A stretch of DNA of 64,000 bases. It comes from Geothrix sp. (GTDB taxonomy: Bacteria; Acidobacteriota; Holophagae; Holophagales; Holophagaceae). The notes under the pieces were generated by a model that worked only from the letters and a program-made list of their open reading frames with translations, made no database searches and was not told the origin of the DNA. The position numbers and the translations under genes were made by a program. The stretch lies in the NCBI GenBank assembly GCA_030824075.1, contig JAVBYJ010000005.1, positions 62,001 to 126,000 of the forward strand, read 5' to 3'. Positions 1 through 7,339 of this stretch are shown one piece after another. How positions within the stretch are numbered: position 1 is the first letter of the stretch; each line of letters opens with the position of its first letter.

Positions 1-557
1 CCAAGCAGAACGTCTTCGACGATTTCATCGCCGCCGCGGAATGGCTCATCAAGGAGAAATACACCAGCACGCCCAAGCTCGCCATCCACGGCGGGTCGAA
101 CGGCGGCCTGCTGGTGGGTGCCTGCATGACCCAGCGGCCCGACCTCTTCGGCGCCTGCCTGCCCGCCGTGGGCGTGATGGACATGCTGCGCTACCACACC
201 TTCACCATCGGGTGGATGTGGAAGAGCGACTACATGTCCAGCGACACCCCAGAGGGTTTCGCGAACCTCATCCAGTACTCGCCACTGCACAACCTGAAGC
301 CCGGCGTGAAATATCCGCCCACGCTCGTGACCACCGGCGACCACGACGACCGCGTGGTGCCCGCCCACAGCCACAAGTTCATCGCGACCCTGCAGGCCGA
401 TCAGGCCGGTCCCGCCCCCGTGCTTACCCGCATCGAGACCAACGCGGGCCACGGCGCCGGCAAACCCACCGCCAAGCAGATCGCCGAACGCGCCGATATG
501 TGGGCCTTCCTCGTCAAGAACCTCGGGATGAAGCTGCCCGCCACCTTCGGCCAATAG
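1..557 (+). CDS. Prolyl oligopeptidase family serine peptidase (S9A), 3' part only
   Basis: This is the C-terminal end of a gene that begins before the window; the frame opens at base 3 and gives about 184 residues. The catalytic triad of the S9 alpha/beta-hydrolase domain is visible: the nucleophile in GGSNGG near base 95, an Asp in TGDHDDRV near base 340, and a His in NAGHGAG near base 450. The family cleaves short peptides after proline and is often exported. The signal peptide and the beta-propeller would lie upstream, out of view. A second S9A gene lies at 24949, but they are not adjacent copies. The tRNA-Thr follows 40 bp downstream. Confidence 0.93.
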   Translation, partial: KQNVFDDFIAAAEWLIKEKYTSTPKLAIHGGSNGGLLVGACMTQRPDLFGACLPAVGVMDMLRYHTFTIGWMWKSDYMSSDTPEGFANLIQYSPLHNLKPGVKYPPTLVTTGDHDDRVVPAHSHKFIATLQADQAGPAPVLTRIETNAGHGAGKPTAKQIAERADMWAFLVKNLGMKLPATFGQ

Positions 558-597
558 TTGATTCCAGAGGCCTCCCAGGGCAAACTGAGAGGCCAGC

Positions 598-673
598 GCC
601 AACTTAGCTCAGCTGGTAGAGCAGCTGATTCGTAATCAGCAGGTCGCAGGTTCGAATCCTGTAGTTGGCTCCA
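598..673 (+). tRNA. tRNA-Thr (anticodon CGT)
   Basis: The 76-nt cloverleaf is complete. The acceptor arms gccaact and agttggc pair perfectly, the anticodon stem gctga/tcagc encloses the seven-base loop ttcgtaa with anticodon CGT (reads ACG), and the T arm contains ggttcgaatcc. The CCA end is encoded (671-673). A short hairpin followed by a T run lies just downstream. Confidence 0.97.
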
Positions 674-930
674 GAAAAGAAGACCCCCTGAAACCTAGTG
701 TTGACGGGGGTTTTCCTTATGTCCGAGTGGCTTGTCGAAGAGCATTTCCGACCCCTGCTCGGGTGGATTTGATGCCTGTATTTTACTGCAAATCGAGGTG
801 CAAAGAGGTGCAACGGGAGGAGGGAGAGGAGCCTTGGAATCGGTAACCCTGGCGCTGCTGCCTGGGGCTGCGCCCGCTTCGCAGGCCGCAGCCCGGAACA
901 CCAGCCATGCGGTGCTTCAGGGGCCCTGAT
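674..930. other. Intergenic region after tRNA-Thr, no gene seen
   Basis: Apart from the terminator at its start, this stretch shows no convincing coding sequence. The short reading frames lack a ribosome binding site and any recognisable motif. The 3' flank of a tRNA gene is a common integration site, but I see no integrase and no direct repeat of the tRNA 3' end nearby. Confidence 0.5.
683..716 (+). terminator. Probable terminator of tRNA-Thr
   Basis: ACCCCC (683-688) can pair with GGGGGT (706-711) around a long 17-nt loop, and it is followed by TTTTCCTT. The large loop makes it weaker than the other terminators in the window, but its position directly after the tRNA fits. Confidence 0.55.
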
Positions 931-1515
931 TCAGTCCGCGCGCGCGATTTCGATGATTTTAAGGGCGATGTTTTCAGGTGAAAGAACAAAATCGATGCAC
1001 CCACTCGCTATGGCGCTTGCAGGCATTTCTGGTTGCGCGGCGGTGTCGAGCTTCTGCGCAATGGTGATTCCCCCGACTTCCTTGATACCGCACAGCGCTG
1101 CGGATCCATCGCCGTCATAGCCGGAGACAATGACAGAGATCAGTTTGCCCTCCCAGTTCTCCGTGAGGGACCGCATGAAGACTGTGATCACATCGGGCCA
1201 TCCCCTGGGTTTTGAGATCGGCCTCAGGTGGAACTCTCCATCAACCACATGCAAATCACGCTGGGGCGGAATGATGAACACATGATTGGGTACGATATCC
1301 AGACCATCGGTGATCAGTTCTACCGGCATCTTTGTGTAGGTCGGGAGAATTTCGTGAAGCATGGTGTCGACGGTCCTCAGGTGATTGACGATGACGATCG
1401 CAACACCCATATCGGCGGGCAGATTCCGTAACAACCGGATGTAGGCGTCGAGACCACCGGCGGAACCTCCCACGCAAACGACAGGAAACGTTTTGGAATC
1501 AGGTTTGGCATCCAT
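931..1515 (-). CDS. CheB-type methylesterase domain protein (no receiver domain)
   Basis: This 194-residue protein is a stand-alone CheB methylesterase domain. The probable triad is Ser18 in GGSAGG, His45 in VNHL, and Asp136 in the GYDGDGS motif that corresponds to CheB's NDG. The domain hydrolyses glutamate methyl esters on chemoreceptors. No N-terminal receiver domain is present, so phosphorylation would not control it in the classical way. No CheR or other chemotaxis gene is adjacent; the only chemoreceptor in the window is at 14090. The start is taken as ATG at 1515. A TTG at 1521 with GGGAG seven bases upstream is an alternative that adds two residues. Family members also occur fused to CheR in hybrid signalling proteins, so the true substrate is open. 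Confidence 0.88.
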   Translation of the reverse strand: MDAKPDSKTFPVVCVGGSAGGLDAYIRLLRNLPADMGVAIVIVNHLRTVDTMLHEILPTYTKMPVELITDGLDIVPNHVFIIPPQRDLHVVDGEFHLRPISKPRGWPDVITVFMRSLTENWEGKLISVIVSGYDGDGSAALCGIKEVGGITIAQKLDTAAQPEMPASAIASGCIDFVLSPENIALKIIEIARAD

Positions 1516-2362
1516 GGACAATCACCGGCTCCCTTGGGTGTTGGGCTTTCTCGTAACGGGTGATCTACTCCGTCGTTGTCCCGTTGAAATGTTCATTGTC
1601 GGCCTCGGCCTCGGCATCGGCACGGGTATGGTGGCGCCCTGTCCAGAGTGGTGTTTGGGCTGTTGGCTCTGGAAATCATGTAGAAGAATCGGGGATTGAC
1701 CCATCATTTCGAACGCTCCGCAAACCTTGGTTCCGTGTGGAAGGGCTGCAATCTTGGGGTCGGGATCGAATGGCAATGTCTCGGTCTGCTGTGAAAACGG
1801 ATGCAGGCGTGGCGTAGCGAATCGATTGAAAGCCGGGTTCTCATGGGTTTTGACCCTATCCCTGGGTCCCCTCGGCACATTTCATACCGAGTAATAACTA
1901 TTTTATTTTTATGATTTTATATAAACCAATTTTCAGATTCTATGAATGATTTCAATCAATTTGATGCGTCATCTCCTTCACTTCGAAAGATAGAAACATC
2001 CCTGGAGGGGGGAACGGATCTGGGCCCTCGAACTGAAGGAGTCGGTCATTCACCTTGATCGAATCATTCACCCGGCCAAAGCATGCGTGATGGCTAATTT
2101 TATGAAAAAAATTGACTTATAGAATGGCTCGAATGCTGCTCTGAAAGCGACTCTGGCCTCGACTAGGCGCGGCCAGGGCCATCGGAGAGGGTCACATGAA
2201 TCATCCGGACGAGGATGCCAAGGGCTATATGGAGGCACGTGACGGCTGCGCGACCAATGGATCACTGAAAACGCTGCGTTGCGGCCTGCCTCAGAAGACC
2301 GGGTAGGGAACTTGGCTGGCTAGGGATTAGACCTAGATCAATGGTACGACCGGAGGGATTTC
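1516..2362. other. Long intergenic, low-GC region with no firm gene
   Basis: This 847-bp stretch has unusually low GC for the window, especially about 1885-1975, which is mostly A and T. A minus-strand frame of 118 codons (1522-1878) is proline-rich, has no recognisable motif and is probably not a gene. A 36-codon frame at 2196 is listed separately. The AT-rich part could hold promoters for cheB or for the encapsulin operon, but no consensus pair stands out. TTGACT near 2112 lacks a clear -10 element at the right distance. Confidence 0.5.
2196..2306 (+). CDS. Possible small protein upstream of the encapsulin operon
   Basis: ATG at 2196 is preceded by GGAGAGGG at a spacing of about five bases, a better ribosome binding site than most shadows show. 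The frame codes for 36 residues, acidic at the start and with two cysteines (DGCATNGS and LRCG). It ends 56 bp before the superoxide dismutase start on the same strand. I recognise no family. It could be a leader peptide or a chance frame in a poorly conserved region. Confidence 0.25.
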   Translation: MNHPDEDAKGYMEARDGCATNGSLKTLRCGLPQKTG

Positions 2363-2974
2363 ATGACATACGAATCCAAGAATTACGATCACTTGAAGGG
2401 CGGGGTGATGAAGGGGTTCAGCGATAGCCAGCTGGAGCTGCACTTCACCCTCTACAAAGGCTACCTGGCCAAGCTCAACGAGATCGAGGAGAAGCTGGTT
2501 GCGGCGAATAACACCAAGCCCAACTATTCCTTCAACGAGTACAGCGAACTGAAGCGCCGGGAGGCCGTGGCCTTCAACGGCACCTTTCTCCATGAGCTCT
2601 ATTTTGAGAACCTGGGCGCCGATGCGGCCATCAGCTCCGCGCTTCAGAAGGCTCTGGAGGCCCAGGGCGGCAAGGACAAGATCCTGGCTGATCTCAAGGC
2701 GGCGGCCCTGGGCGGCCCCGGCTGGGGGTTGCTCACCCGCAATCGCCGGGATGGCAAGCTCCACACCTATTTCGTGGCCGAACATCACCTGGGCTTGCCC
2801 ATTGAACAGGATCTGCTGGTGGTCCTGGATAGCTGGGAGCACGCCTTCATGGTGGACTACGGCATCAAGCGCCCCGAGTACATCAATGCCTTCATGGAAA
2901 ACCTCAAGTGGAGTGAGGTGTCCAGGCGCTTTGGTGAGGCGGTTGCCAGTGACAGTGGGAGGTCACGTTCATGA
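2363..2974 (+). CDS. Superoxide dismutase, Fe/Mn family, first gene of encapsulin operon
   Basis: This 203-residue protein fits the Fe/Mn superoxide dismutase fold, which converts superoxide to oxygen and peroxide. The four metal ligands can be placed at His27 (LELHF), His77 (FLHELYFENL), Asp156 and His160 (DSWEHAF), with spacing close to E. coli SodB. The usual HHxxHH block is altered: Tyr31 replaces a normally conserved His. Gly73 stands where FeSOD has Gln, and His141 lies near the MnSOD Gln146 position by manual alignment, so metal choice cannot be called. GGAGGG precedes the ATG. The stop overlaps the next start (ATGA), showing translational coupling to EncFtn. No signal peptide and no encapsulin-targeting tail are visible. 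Divergence from housekeeping SODs suggests a dedicated role with the capsule. Confidence 0.9.
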   Translation: MTYESKNYDHLKGGVMKGFSDSQLELHFTLYKGYLAKLNEIEEKLVAANNTKPNYSFNEYSELKRREAVAFNGTFLHELYFENLGADAAISSALQKALEAQGGKDKILADLKAAALGGPGWGLLTRNRRDGKLHTYFVAEHHLGLPIEQDLLVVLDSWEHAFMVDYGIKRPEYINAFMENLKWSEVSRRFGEAVASDSGRSRS

Positions 2975-3309
2975 GCAGCGGTTACGTTGAAGCGGGGCTT
3001 TCAAGCGAGGCACTCAACATCCACCGGGCTCTCGCCAGCCTGCAGGAGGAGCTGGAAGCCATCGACTATTACCACCAGCGGGTGGACCTCTCCGACGACG
3101 CGTCCCTGAAGGCGATATTGGCCCACAACCGCGACGACGAAATGGAGCACGCGGCGATGCTGCTGGAATGGCTGCGCCGCACCATGCCTCAGTTCGACGT
3201 CCAGCTGAAGAAGTTCCTGTTCACTGCCGGTGACCCCACTGCCCTGGCGGCTGGGAGCGGGCTCCCAGCGGCAAACGGGAGCGGTTTGGGTTTGGGAAAC
3301 TTGAAATGA
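2971..3309 (+). CDS. Encapsulated ferritin-like protein (EncFtn) with encapsulin-targeting tail
   Basis: This 112-residue protein has the short two-helix EncFtn architecture. The first helix carries EELEAIDYY (Glu26, Glu27, Glu29, Tyr33, Tyr34) and the second carries HNRDDEMEH (Glu57, His60). These match the ferroxidase-centre and entry-site residues known from Rhodospirillum rubrum EncFtn (Glu32, Glu62, His65, Tyr39). EncFtn oxidises Fe2+ as a decamer but stores iron only inside an encapsulin shell. After residue 88 the chain becomes a Gly/Ala-rich linker ending in LGLGNLK, a typical cargo-loading peptide. It overlaps the SOD stop by 4 nt and lies directly before the shell gene. Confidence 0.95.
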   Translation: MSSGYVEAGLSSEALNIHRALASLQEELEAIDYYHQRVDLSDDASLKAILAHNRDDEMEHAAMLLEWLRRTMPQFDVQLKKFLFTAGDPTALAAGSGLPAANGSGLGLGNLK

Positions 3310-3338
3310 ATGGGGTGCTAAGCCCAGGAGACATGGCC

Positions 3339-4202
3339 ATGACAGACATACTAAGGCGCGATCTGGCACCCATCGTGGACGAGGCGTGGCAGGAGATCGA
3401 ACGGCAGAGTTCGCGCATCCTGAAAGGAAACCTCTCGGGGCGGAAACTGGTGGATTTTTGTGGCCCCCACGGCTGGCAGTTCGCCGCCGTGAACCTTGGA
3501 AGACTGGAAGTGGGGTCAGGCGATGCGCTGGACGGAGTGGCCTGGGGCATTCACAAGGTCCTCCCGCTCGTGGAGATCCGAGTGCCCTTCACCCTGCGTA
3601 TCTGGGAACTGGATGACGTTATGCGAGGTGCGAAGAACCCGGATCTCAGTGCCCTGACGGAGGCCGCGCGAAAGGTGGCGGTCTTCGAGGAGACGGCGAT
3701 CTATCGCGGTTTTGGCGGCGCCGGCATTCAGGGGATGCTGGCCGTCTCCAGCCATCCCCCGGTGCCTTTGAGCCCCGATCGAAGCCGACTCACGGAGTCC
3801 GTGGAACTTGCCTTGCTTGCCATCCAGGAGGCTGAGATCGGTGGGCCGTTTGCGCTGGTTTTGGGGACGGAGCCCTACAAGTGGCTGATGGTCGGAGACC
3901 CGAATGCCTACCCGCTGCGCAAGCGGATCCAAGCCATGTTCTCAGGCGGCATCCATTGGAGCCCGGTGCTAGAGGGAGGGGCCGTGATCTCGCTCCGGGG
4001 CGGGGATTTTGAGATGACCGTGGGGCAGGATCTGACCATCGGTTACAAGATGCATAACGCCCGGGATGTCGAGTTGTACTTTGCGGAATCCTTCACGTTC
4101 CGGGTGCTGGAACCCGCGGCGGCCGTGGAGTTGAAACGGCAGGATTCCTTGAGGTGGGATGATCGTGAGCCAGGGTCGGACGACCGGTTGCAAGATGCGT
4201 AG
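3339..4202 (+). CDS. Encapsulin nanocompartment shell protein
   Basis: This is a family 1 encapsulin (linocin/CFP29-type, HK97 fold) of 287 residues. The opening MTDILRRDLAPIVDEAW is characteristic, as are the GWQFAAVNLGRL segment and the C-terminal stretch IGYKMHNARDVELYF. The shell self-assembles into a hollow cage and binds the tail of the upstream EncFtn. ATG at 3339 is chosen because AGGAG (3326-3330) sits eight bases upstream and family members start here. An earlier in-frame ATG at 3306 overlaps the EncFtn stop as ATGA and would add 11 residues. The C-terminus is about 20 residues longer than usual and highly charged. Confidence 0.96.
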   Translation: MTDILRRDLAPIVDEAWQEIERQSSRILKGNLSGRKLVDFCGPHGWQFAAVNLGRLEVGSGDALDGVAWGIHKVLPLVEIRVPFTLRIWELDDVMRGAKNPDLSALTEAARKVAVFEETAIYRGFGGAGIQGMLAVSSHPPVPLSPDRSRLTESVELALLAIQEAEIGGPFALVLGTEPYKWLMVGDPNAYPLRKRIQAMFSGGIHWSPVLEGGAVISLRGGDFEMTVGQDLTIGYKMHNARDVELYFAESFTFRVLEPAAAVELKRQDSLRWDDREPGSDDRLQDA

Positions 4203-4289
4203 CAGCTGGGATGAGACGGTCCACAAACCAGGCCTTGGAGCCCTGTCCTTCCGGCTCCTGCTTTGTTCGAATGACTGTGTGGGGGAGCT

Positions 4290-5066
4290 ATGCGCGCGCG
4301 GGTGAACGGCATCGAAGTCGCCTACACGGACGAAGGGAAGGGTTCACCCCTGCTTTTCGTCCATGGGTTCCCCTTGAGTCGTGGTACCTGGGAAAAGCAG
4401 GTGATGGCTTTCCGCCCGGACCACCGCGTGATTGCGCCGGATCTGCCGGGCCTTGGCGAGAGCGGGGTCAGGGCTGGTTCTGTCTCGATGAGCCAGTATG
4501 CCGATGACCTCTTTGCGTTGATGCAGCACCTGAATGTGGGCCCTGTGACCCTGGTCGGCCACTCCATGGGCGGCTACGTGGCCCTTGCCTTCGCGAAAGC
4601 CTATCCCGAGATGCTCAAAGGGTTGGTGTTGGTGGGCACAAAGGGCGGCGCCGATACTCCGGAGGTTGCCGCCGCGCGCCGTGCGACGGCGGAGAAGGTC
4701 AGAACGGAAGGTTCCTCGGTGGTCGTGAATGCCATGGCGCCGAAGATGCTCTCTCCCAGCAATACCGATGCGGCCATGAGTGCATCCGTGCGGGACTTCA
4801 TGACGCCCTCCAAACCAGAAGGGGCCATCGGCGCGCTGCTGGGCATGGCGGATCGGCCCGATGCGGGAGCCTGGCTTGGATGGATCAAGGTTCGAACCCT
4901 CGTGATCACCGGCACGGATGACGTCATCATGCCCATCAGCGAATCTGAAGCCCTGGCGAAGGCCATCCCCGCTGCCGAGTTGAAGCTCATCCCCAAGGCG
5001 GGGCATCTCGTCGCCTTCGAGTGTTCCGAGGCCTTCAATGGAATCCTGAAAGCGTGGCTGGGTTAG
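4290..5066 (+). CDS. Alpha/beta-fold hydrolase
   Basis: This 258-residue cytoplasmic protein is a classical alpha/beta hydrolase. The oxyanion-hole motif HGFP is near residue 25, the nucleophile Ser92 lies in GHSMGG, the acid is in GTDDVIMP, and the catalytic His is in KAGHLVAFE near the C-terminus. The family covers esterases, haloperoxidase-like and C-C bond hydrolases, and the substrate cannot be read from sequence. It lies 87 bp after encapsulin on the same strand with no terminator seen between them, so co-transcription is possible. Confidence 0.88.
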   Translation: MRARVNGIEVAYTDEGKGSPLLFVHGFPLSRGTWEKQVMAFRPDHRVIAPDLPGLGESGVRAGSVSMSQYADDLFALMQHLNVGPVTLVGHSMGGYVALAFAKAYPEMLKGLVLVGTKGGADTPEVAAARRATAEKVRTEGSSVVVNAMAPKMLSPSNTDAAMSASVRDFMTPSKPEGAIGALLGMADRPDAGAWLGWIKVRTLVITGTDDVIMPISESEALAKAIPAAELKLIPKAGHLVAFECSEAFNGILKAWLG

Positions 5067-5165
5067 GCCTTCTTACCCACCCTCCGTCCCTTTCTTTTTC
5101 CGGCCTCATTCCCCTGTACCATCCAAGCCATTGCGAGCATCCAAGTCTCATTCAGGAGGCTTTCC

Positions 5166-6236
5166 ATGCGTCCACGCCTGTTCTGGGGCGGCGTTGCCCT
5201 CACCGTGGCCTTGGCGGGCTTCGGGTTCGCTGTCTCCACCACCCACCGGCCCGCCGATGCGGCCGCCCCGCCCACCCGAGAGGACCAGGTGACTGATTCC
5301 AAGAAACCCCGCCCGGACGAGTTGAAGCAGAAGCTCACGCCCATGCAGTTCCATGTGACCCAGGAGGCGGGCACGGAGCCACCCTTCCGCAACGAGTACT
5401 GGAACGAGCACCGGGACGGTGTCTATGTCGACATCGTCAGCGGAAAGCCCCTGTTCTCATCCAAGGACAAGTTCGATTCCGGTTGCGGCTGGCCCAGCTT
5501 CACGAAGCCCCTGGCGGGGGAGGATGTCGTCGAGAAGCGGGACGTCAGCGTCGGCATGATCCGCACCGAGGTAAGGTCCAAGGCTGCGGATTCCCACTTG
5601 GGTCACGTGTTCGAGGACGGCCCGAAGGACCAGGGCGGCCTCCGGTACTGCATCAACAGCGCCTCCCTGCGGTTCGTCCCCGTGGCGGATCTGGAGAAGG
5701 AGGGGTTGGGTTCCTTCCTGCCGCTGTTCGGAAAGGCCGCACCCGCCCCGAAGCCGGCACCCAAGGAGGAGATCGCCACCCTGGCCGGTGGCTGTTTCTG
5801 GGGCATGGAAGACCTGATCCGCAAGCAACCCGGCGTGACCGCCATCGAGGTGGGCTATACCGGCGGGACGGTCGCCAACGCCACCTACAAGAATCATGAA
5901 GGCCACGCCGAGGCTGTGCAGATCCGCTTCGATCCGTCGAAAACCACCTACGAAGCGCTGCTGAGGTTCTTCTTCCGCATGCACGACCCCACCACCCTGA
6001 ACCGCCAGGGCAACGATCTGGGCACCTCCTACCGCAGTGCGATCTTCTTCCACACGGAGGCGCAGCGGCAGACGGCCGAACGAGTGAAGGCCGAGGTGGA
6101 TGCCAGCGGCAAGTGGACACGTCCGATCGTCACCGAGATCACGGCGGCCGGTCCCTGGTGGAAGGCCGAGGAATACCACCAGGACTACCTGATCAAGAAC
6201 CCCGGCGGGTACACCTGCCACTACGTGCGGGACTGA
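5166..6236 (+). CDS. Exported bifunctional methionine sulfoxide reductase, MsrB-MsrA fusion
   Basis: This 356-residue protein begins with a hydrophobic signal or anchor (residues 5-25). The MsrB domain (about 52-178) follows, with resolving Cys107 in SGCGWPSF and catalytic Cys162 in RYCINSAS. A proline/alanine linker (190-200) leads to the MsrA domain (about 201-356), with catalytic Cys210 in GGCFWG and recycling Cys351 near the C-terminus. Together they reduce R- and S-methionine sulfoxide in periplasmic proteins using a thiol donor. The zinc-binding CxxC pairs of many MsrB proteins are absent: the segment before PLFSS reads VDIVSG. The order is B then A, the reverse of the Neisseria PilB fusion. 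AGGAGG (5154-5159) precedes the ATG. Confidence 0.95.
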   Translation: MRPRLFWGGVALTVALAGFGFAVSTTHRPADAAAPPTREDQVTDSKKPRPDELKQKLTPMQFHVTQEAGTEPPFRNEYWNEHRDGVYVDIVSGKPLFSSKDKFDSGCGWPSFTKPLAGEDVVEKRDVSVGMIRTEVRSKAADSHLGHVFEDGPKDQGGLRYCINSASLRFVPVADLEKEGLGSFLPLFGKAAPAPKPAPKEEIATLAGGCFWGMEDLIRKQPGVTAIEVGYTGGTVANATYKNHEGHAEAVQIRFDPSKTTYEALLRFFFRMHDPTTLNRQGNDLGTSYRSAIFFHTEAQRQTAERVKAEVDASGKWTRPIVTEITAAGPWWKAEEYHQDYLIKNPGGYTCHYVRD

Positions 6237-6240
6237 CGAA

Positions 6241-6672
6241 TCAAACCCTGAAGGTGTCGGGCCGCCAGGTCTGGATGCGCTTCTTGATGGCTTCGCCGCT
6301 GAGGTTCTGATCGAGGACCTCGCGGGTGCGGTCCGCCAGTTCCCCATCGGAGGCGAACCGAAGGCCCACCATCTGTTTGGGTGACAGTTCCGGGATGCGC
6401 CCCTGAAGGTCCGTGGGAAGGAGACGTTGCATCCTCAGGGTCTCTTCCAGGCGGATCAGGCGATCCTGCACCTTCAAGGCATAGGCACGGACCTGCATCG
6501 CGACCAGAAACAGAGCGAAGGCCAGGCTGGCCACCCAGACGCTATGCAGGCTGGGGTATTGGATGGCCTGCCAGATGGTGGCGATCCAGGTGATCAGGAG
6601 GATGGGCGTCAGGATGAAGTGCTGGAGCGGTTCCAGGCGCCGATGGTTGGCATAGGTCTGTGGTTGAGACAT
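6241..6672 (-). CDS. Two-helix membrane protein, DUF6526-like
   Basis: The frame extends upstream, but the likely start is ATG at 6672, giving 143 residues beginning MSQPQTYANHRR. Two hydrophobic helices occupy about residues 20-38 and 46-65 (LILLITWIATIW and WVASLAFALFLVAM regions). A soluble, charged C-terminal half follows, containing LSPKQMVGLRFASD. This pattern matches the DUF6526 family of unknown function as I remember it. It converges with msrBA, whose stop is only 4 bp away. Confidence 0.8.
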   Translation of the reverse strand: MSQPQTYANHRRLEPLQHFILTPILLITWIATIWQAIQYPSLHSVWVASLAFALFLVAMQVRAYALKVQDRLIRLEETLRMQRLLPTDLQGRIPELSPKQMVGLRFASDGELADRTREVLDQNLSGEAIKKRIQTWRPDTFRV

Positions 6673-6694
6673 GGGGCCTCCGTGGGCCTCTAGC

Positions 6695-7120
6695 CTAATC
6701 GAAGCTGCCCCGCCGCTGCTGTTTGGTGGCCGAGGCTCGCTTCTTCGAGTCAAGTCTCCGCTCCTTGGACCCCTTGGTGGGTCGGGTGGCCCGCCTTGGG
6801 ATGGGCCGCACCAGGGCGGCGCGAATGGCCTCGGCCACCTTTTCCCGGGCATCCTCCAGGTTCTTGAGCTGATCGCGGGTGCGATCGCTCACGATCATCC
6901 AAAGGCCCTCCGCGTCGAGCCGATTGCGCTGGGCCGCGCGCAAGCGGACCAGCGCATCCTCCGGCAGACCCTCAATGGCCGTGAGGTCGATGCGGAGTTC
7001 CACCTTGGACGAGACCTTGTTCACGTTCTGGCCGCCTGCGCCGCCGGCGCGCACGGCTTTGAAGCGGATGGCGTCGCTCGGGATGCGGACGGTGGTGGTG
7101 ACTTGGATCGGATCGGCCAT
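6695..7120 (-). CDS. arfB: Alternative ribosome-rescue factor ArfB (peptidyl-tRNA hydrolase)
   Basis: This 141-residue protein has the class I release-factor catalytic domain without codon-recognition domains. The GGQ motif lies in RAGGAGGQNVNKVSSKVEL (about residues 24-42). The C-terminal tail after residue 107 is rich in Arg and Lys; in ArfB/YaeJ this tail enters the empty mRNA channel of stalled ribosomes. The enzyme hydrolyses peptidyl-tRNA on non-stop ribosomes. The length is normal for the family. The DUF6526-like gene begins 22 bp downstream on the same strand, so the two may be co-transcribed. Confidence 0.93.
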   Translation of the reverse strand: MADPIQVTTTVRIPSDAIRFKAVRAGGAGGQNVNKVSSKVELRIDLTAIEGLPEDALVRLRAAQRNRLDAEGLWMIVSDRTRDQLKNLEDAREKVAEAIRAALVRPIPRRATRPTKGSKERRLDSKKRASATKQQRRGSFD

Positions 7121-7217
7121 GAAGCGATCCTACCGCCCCTAATGTGCCTCGCTTGAAATACCTGGATCATCAGAGGGTCGGCTCGGCTCACTTCCATGGG
7201 GGCATGGCCCCTCTGGC

Positions 7218-7278
7218 GCGAGCCAAGGCAATGCCTTGGCTCGCTGTCATCCCTCTGGGGGCGCTGCCGTGCCCCCAG
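7218..7278. repeat. Two tandem perfect hairpins in an intergenic gap
   Basis: GCGAGCCAAGGC (7218-7229) and its exact complement (7233-7244) form a 12-bp stem with a 3-nt loop. CTGGGGGC (7255-7262) pairs with GCCCCCAG (7271-7278) in an 8-bp stem. Neither is followed by a convincing T run on either strand. The pair could be a REP-type extragenic element or a transcript-stabilising structure downstream of the exporter operon. Confidence 0.6.
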
Positions 7279-7339
7279 ACCCCTGCCACGTGGTGCCCAC
7301 AGGTGTGTTGAATGATCCGAGTATGTCGTGCGGGCACCC

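Noticed and set aside
604-813. Minus-strand 69-codon frame containing a RIRTCDLLITNQLLYQLS-like end
   Set aside because: It is the antisense translation of tRNA-Thr, a well-known false protein in annotations.
674-930. Possible integration site at the tRNA-Thr 3' end
   Set aside because: No integrase gene and no second copy of the tRNA 3' end were seen nearby, so an attachment site cannot be claimed.
1522-1878. 118-codon minus-strand frame upstream of the CheB-type gene
   Set aside because: Proline-rich with no motif and no clear ribosome binding site; more likely non-coding.
2363-2974. SOD considered as a tagged encapsulin cargo
   Set aside because: Its C-terminus (DSGRSRS) lacks the hydrophobic LxxGxL-type loading motif that EncFtn has, so direct tag-based loading is not supported by the sequence.
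3306-3338. Upstream ATG at 3306 as the encapsulin start
   Set aside because: It overlaps the EncFtn stop as ATGA, but the better Shine-Dalgarno and family start favour 3339; it remains an alternative.
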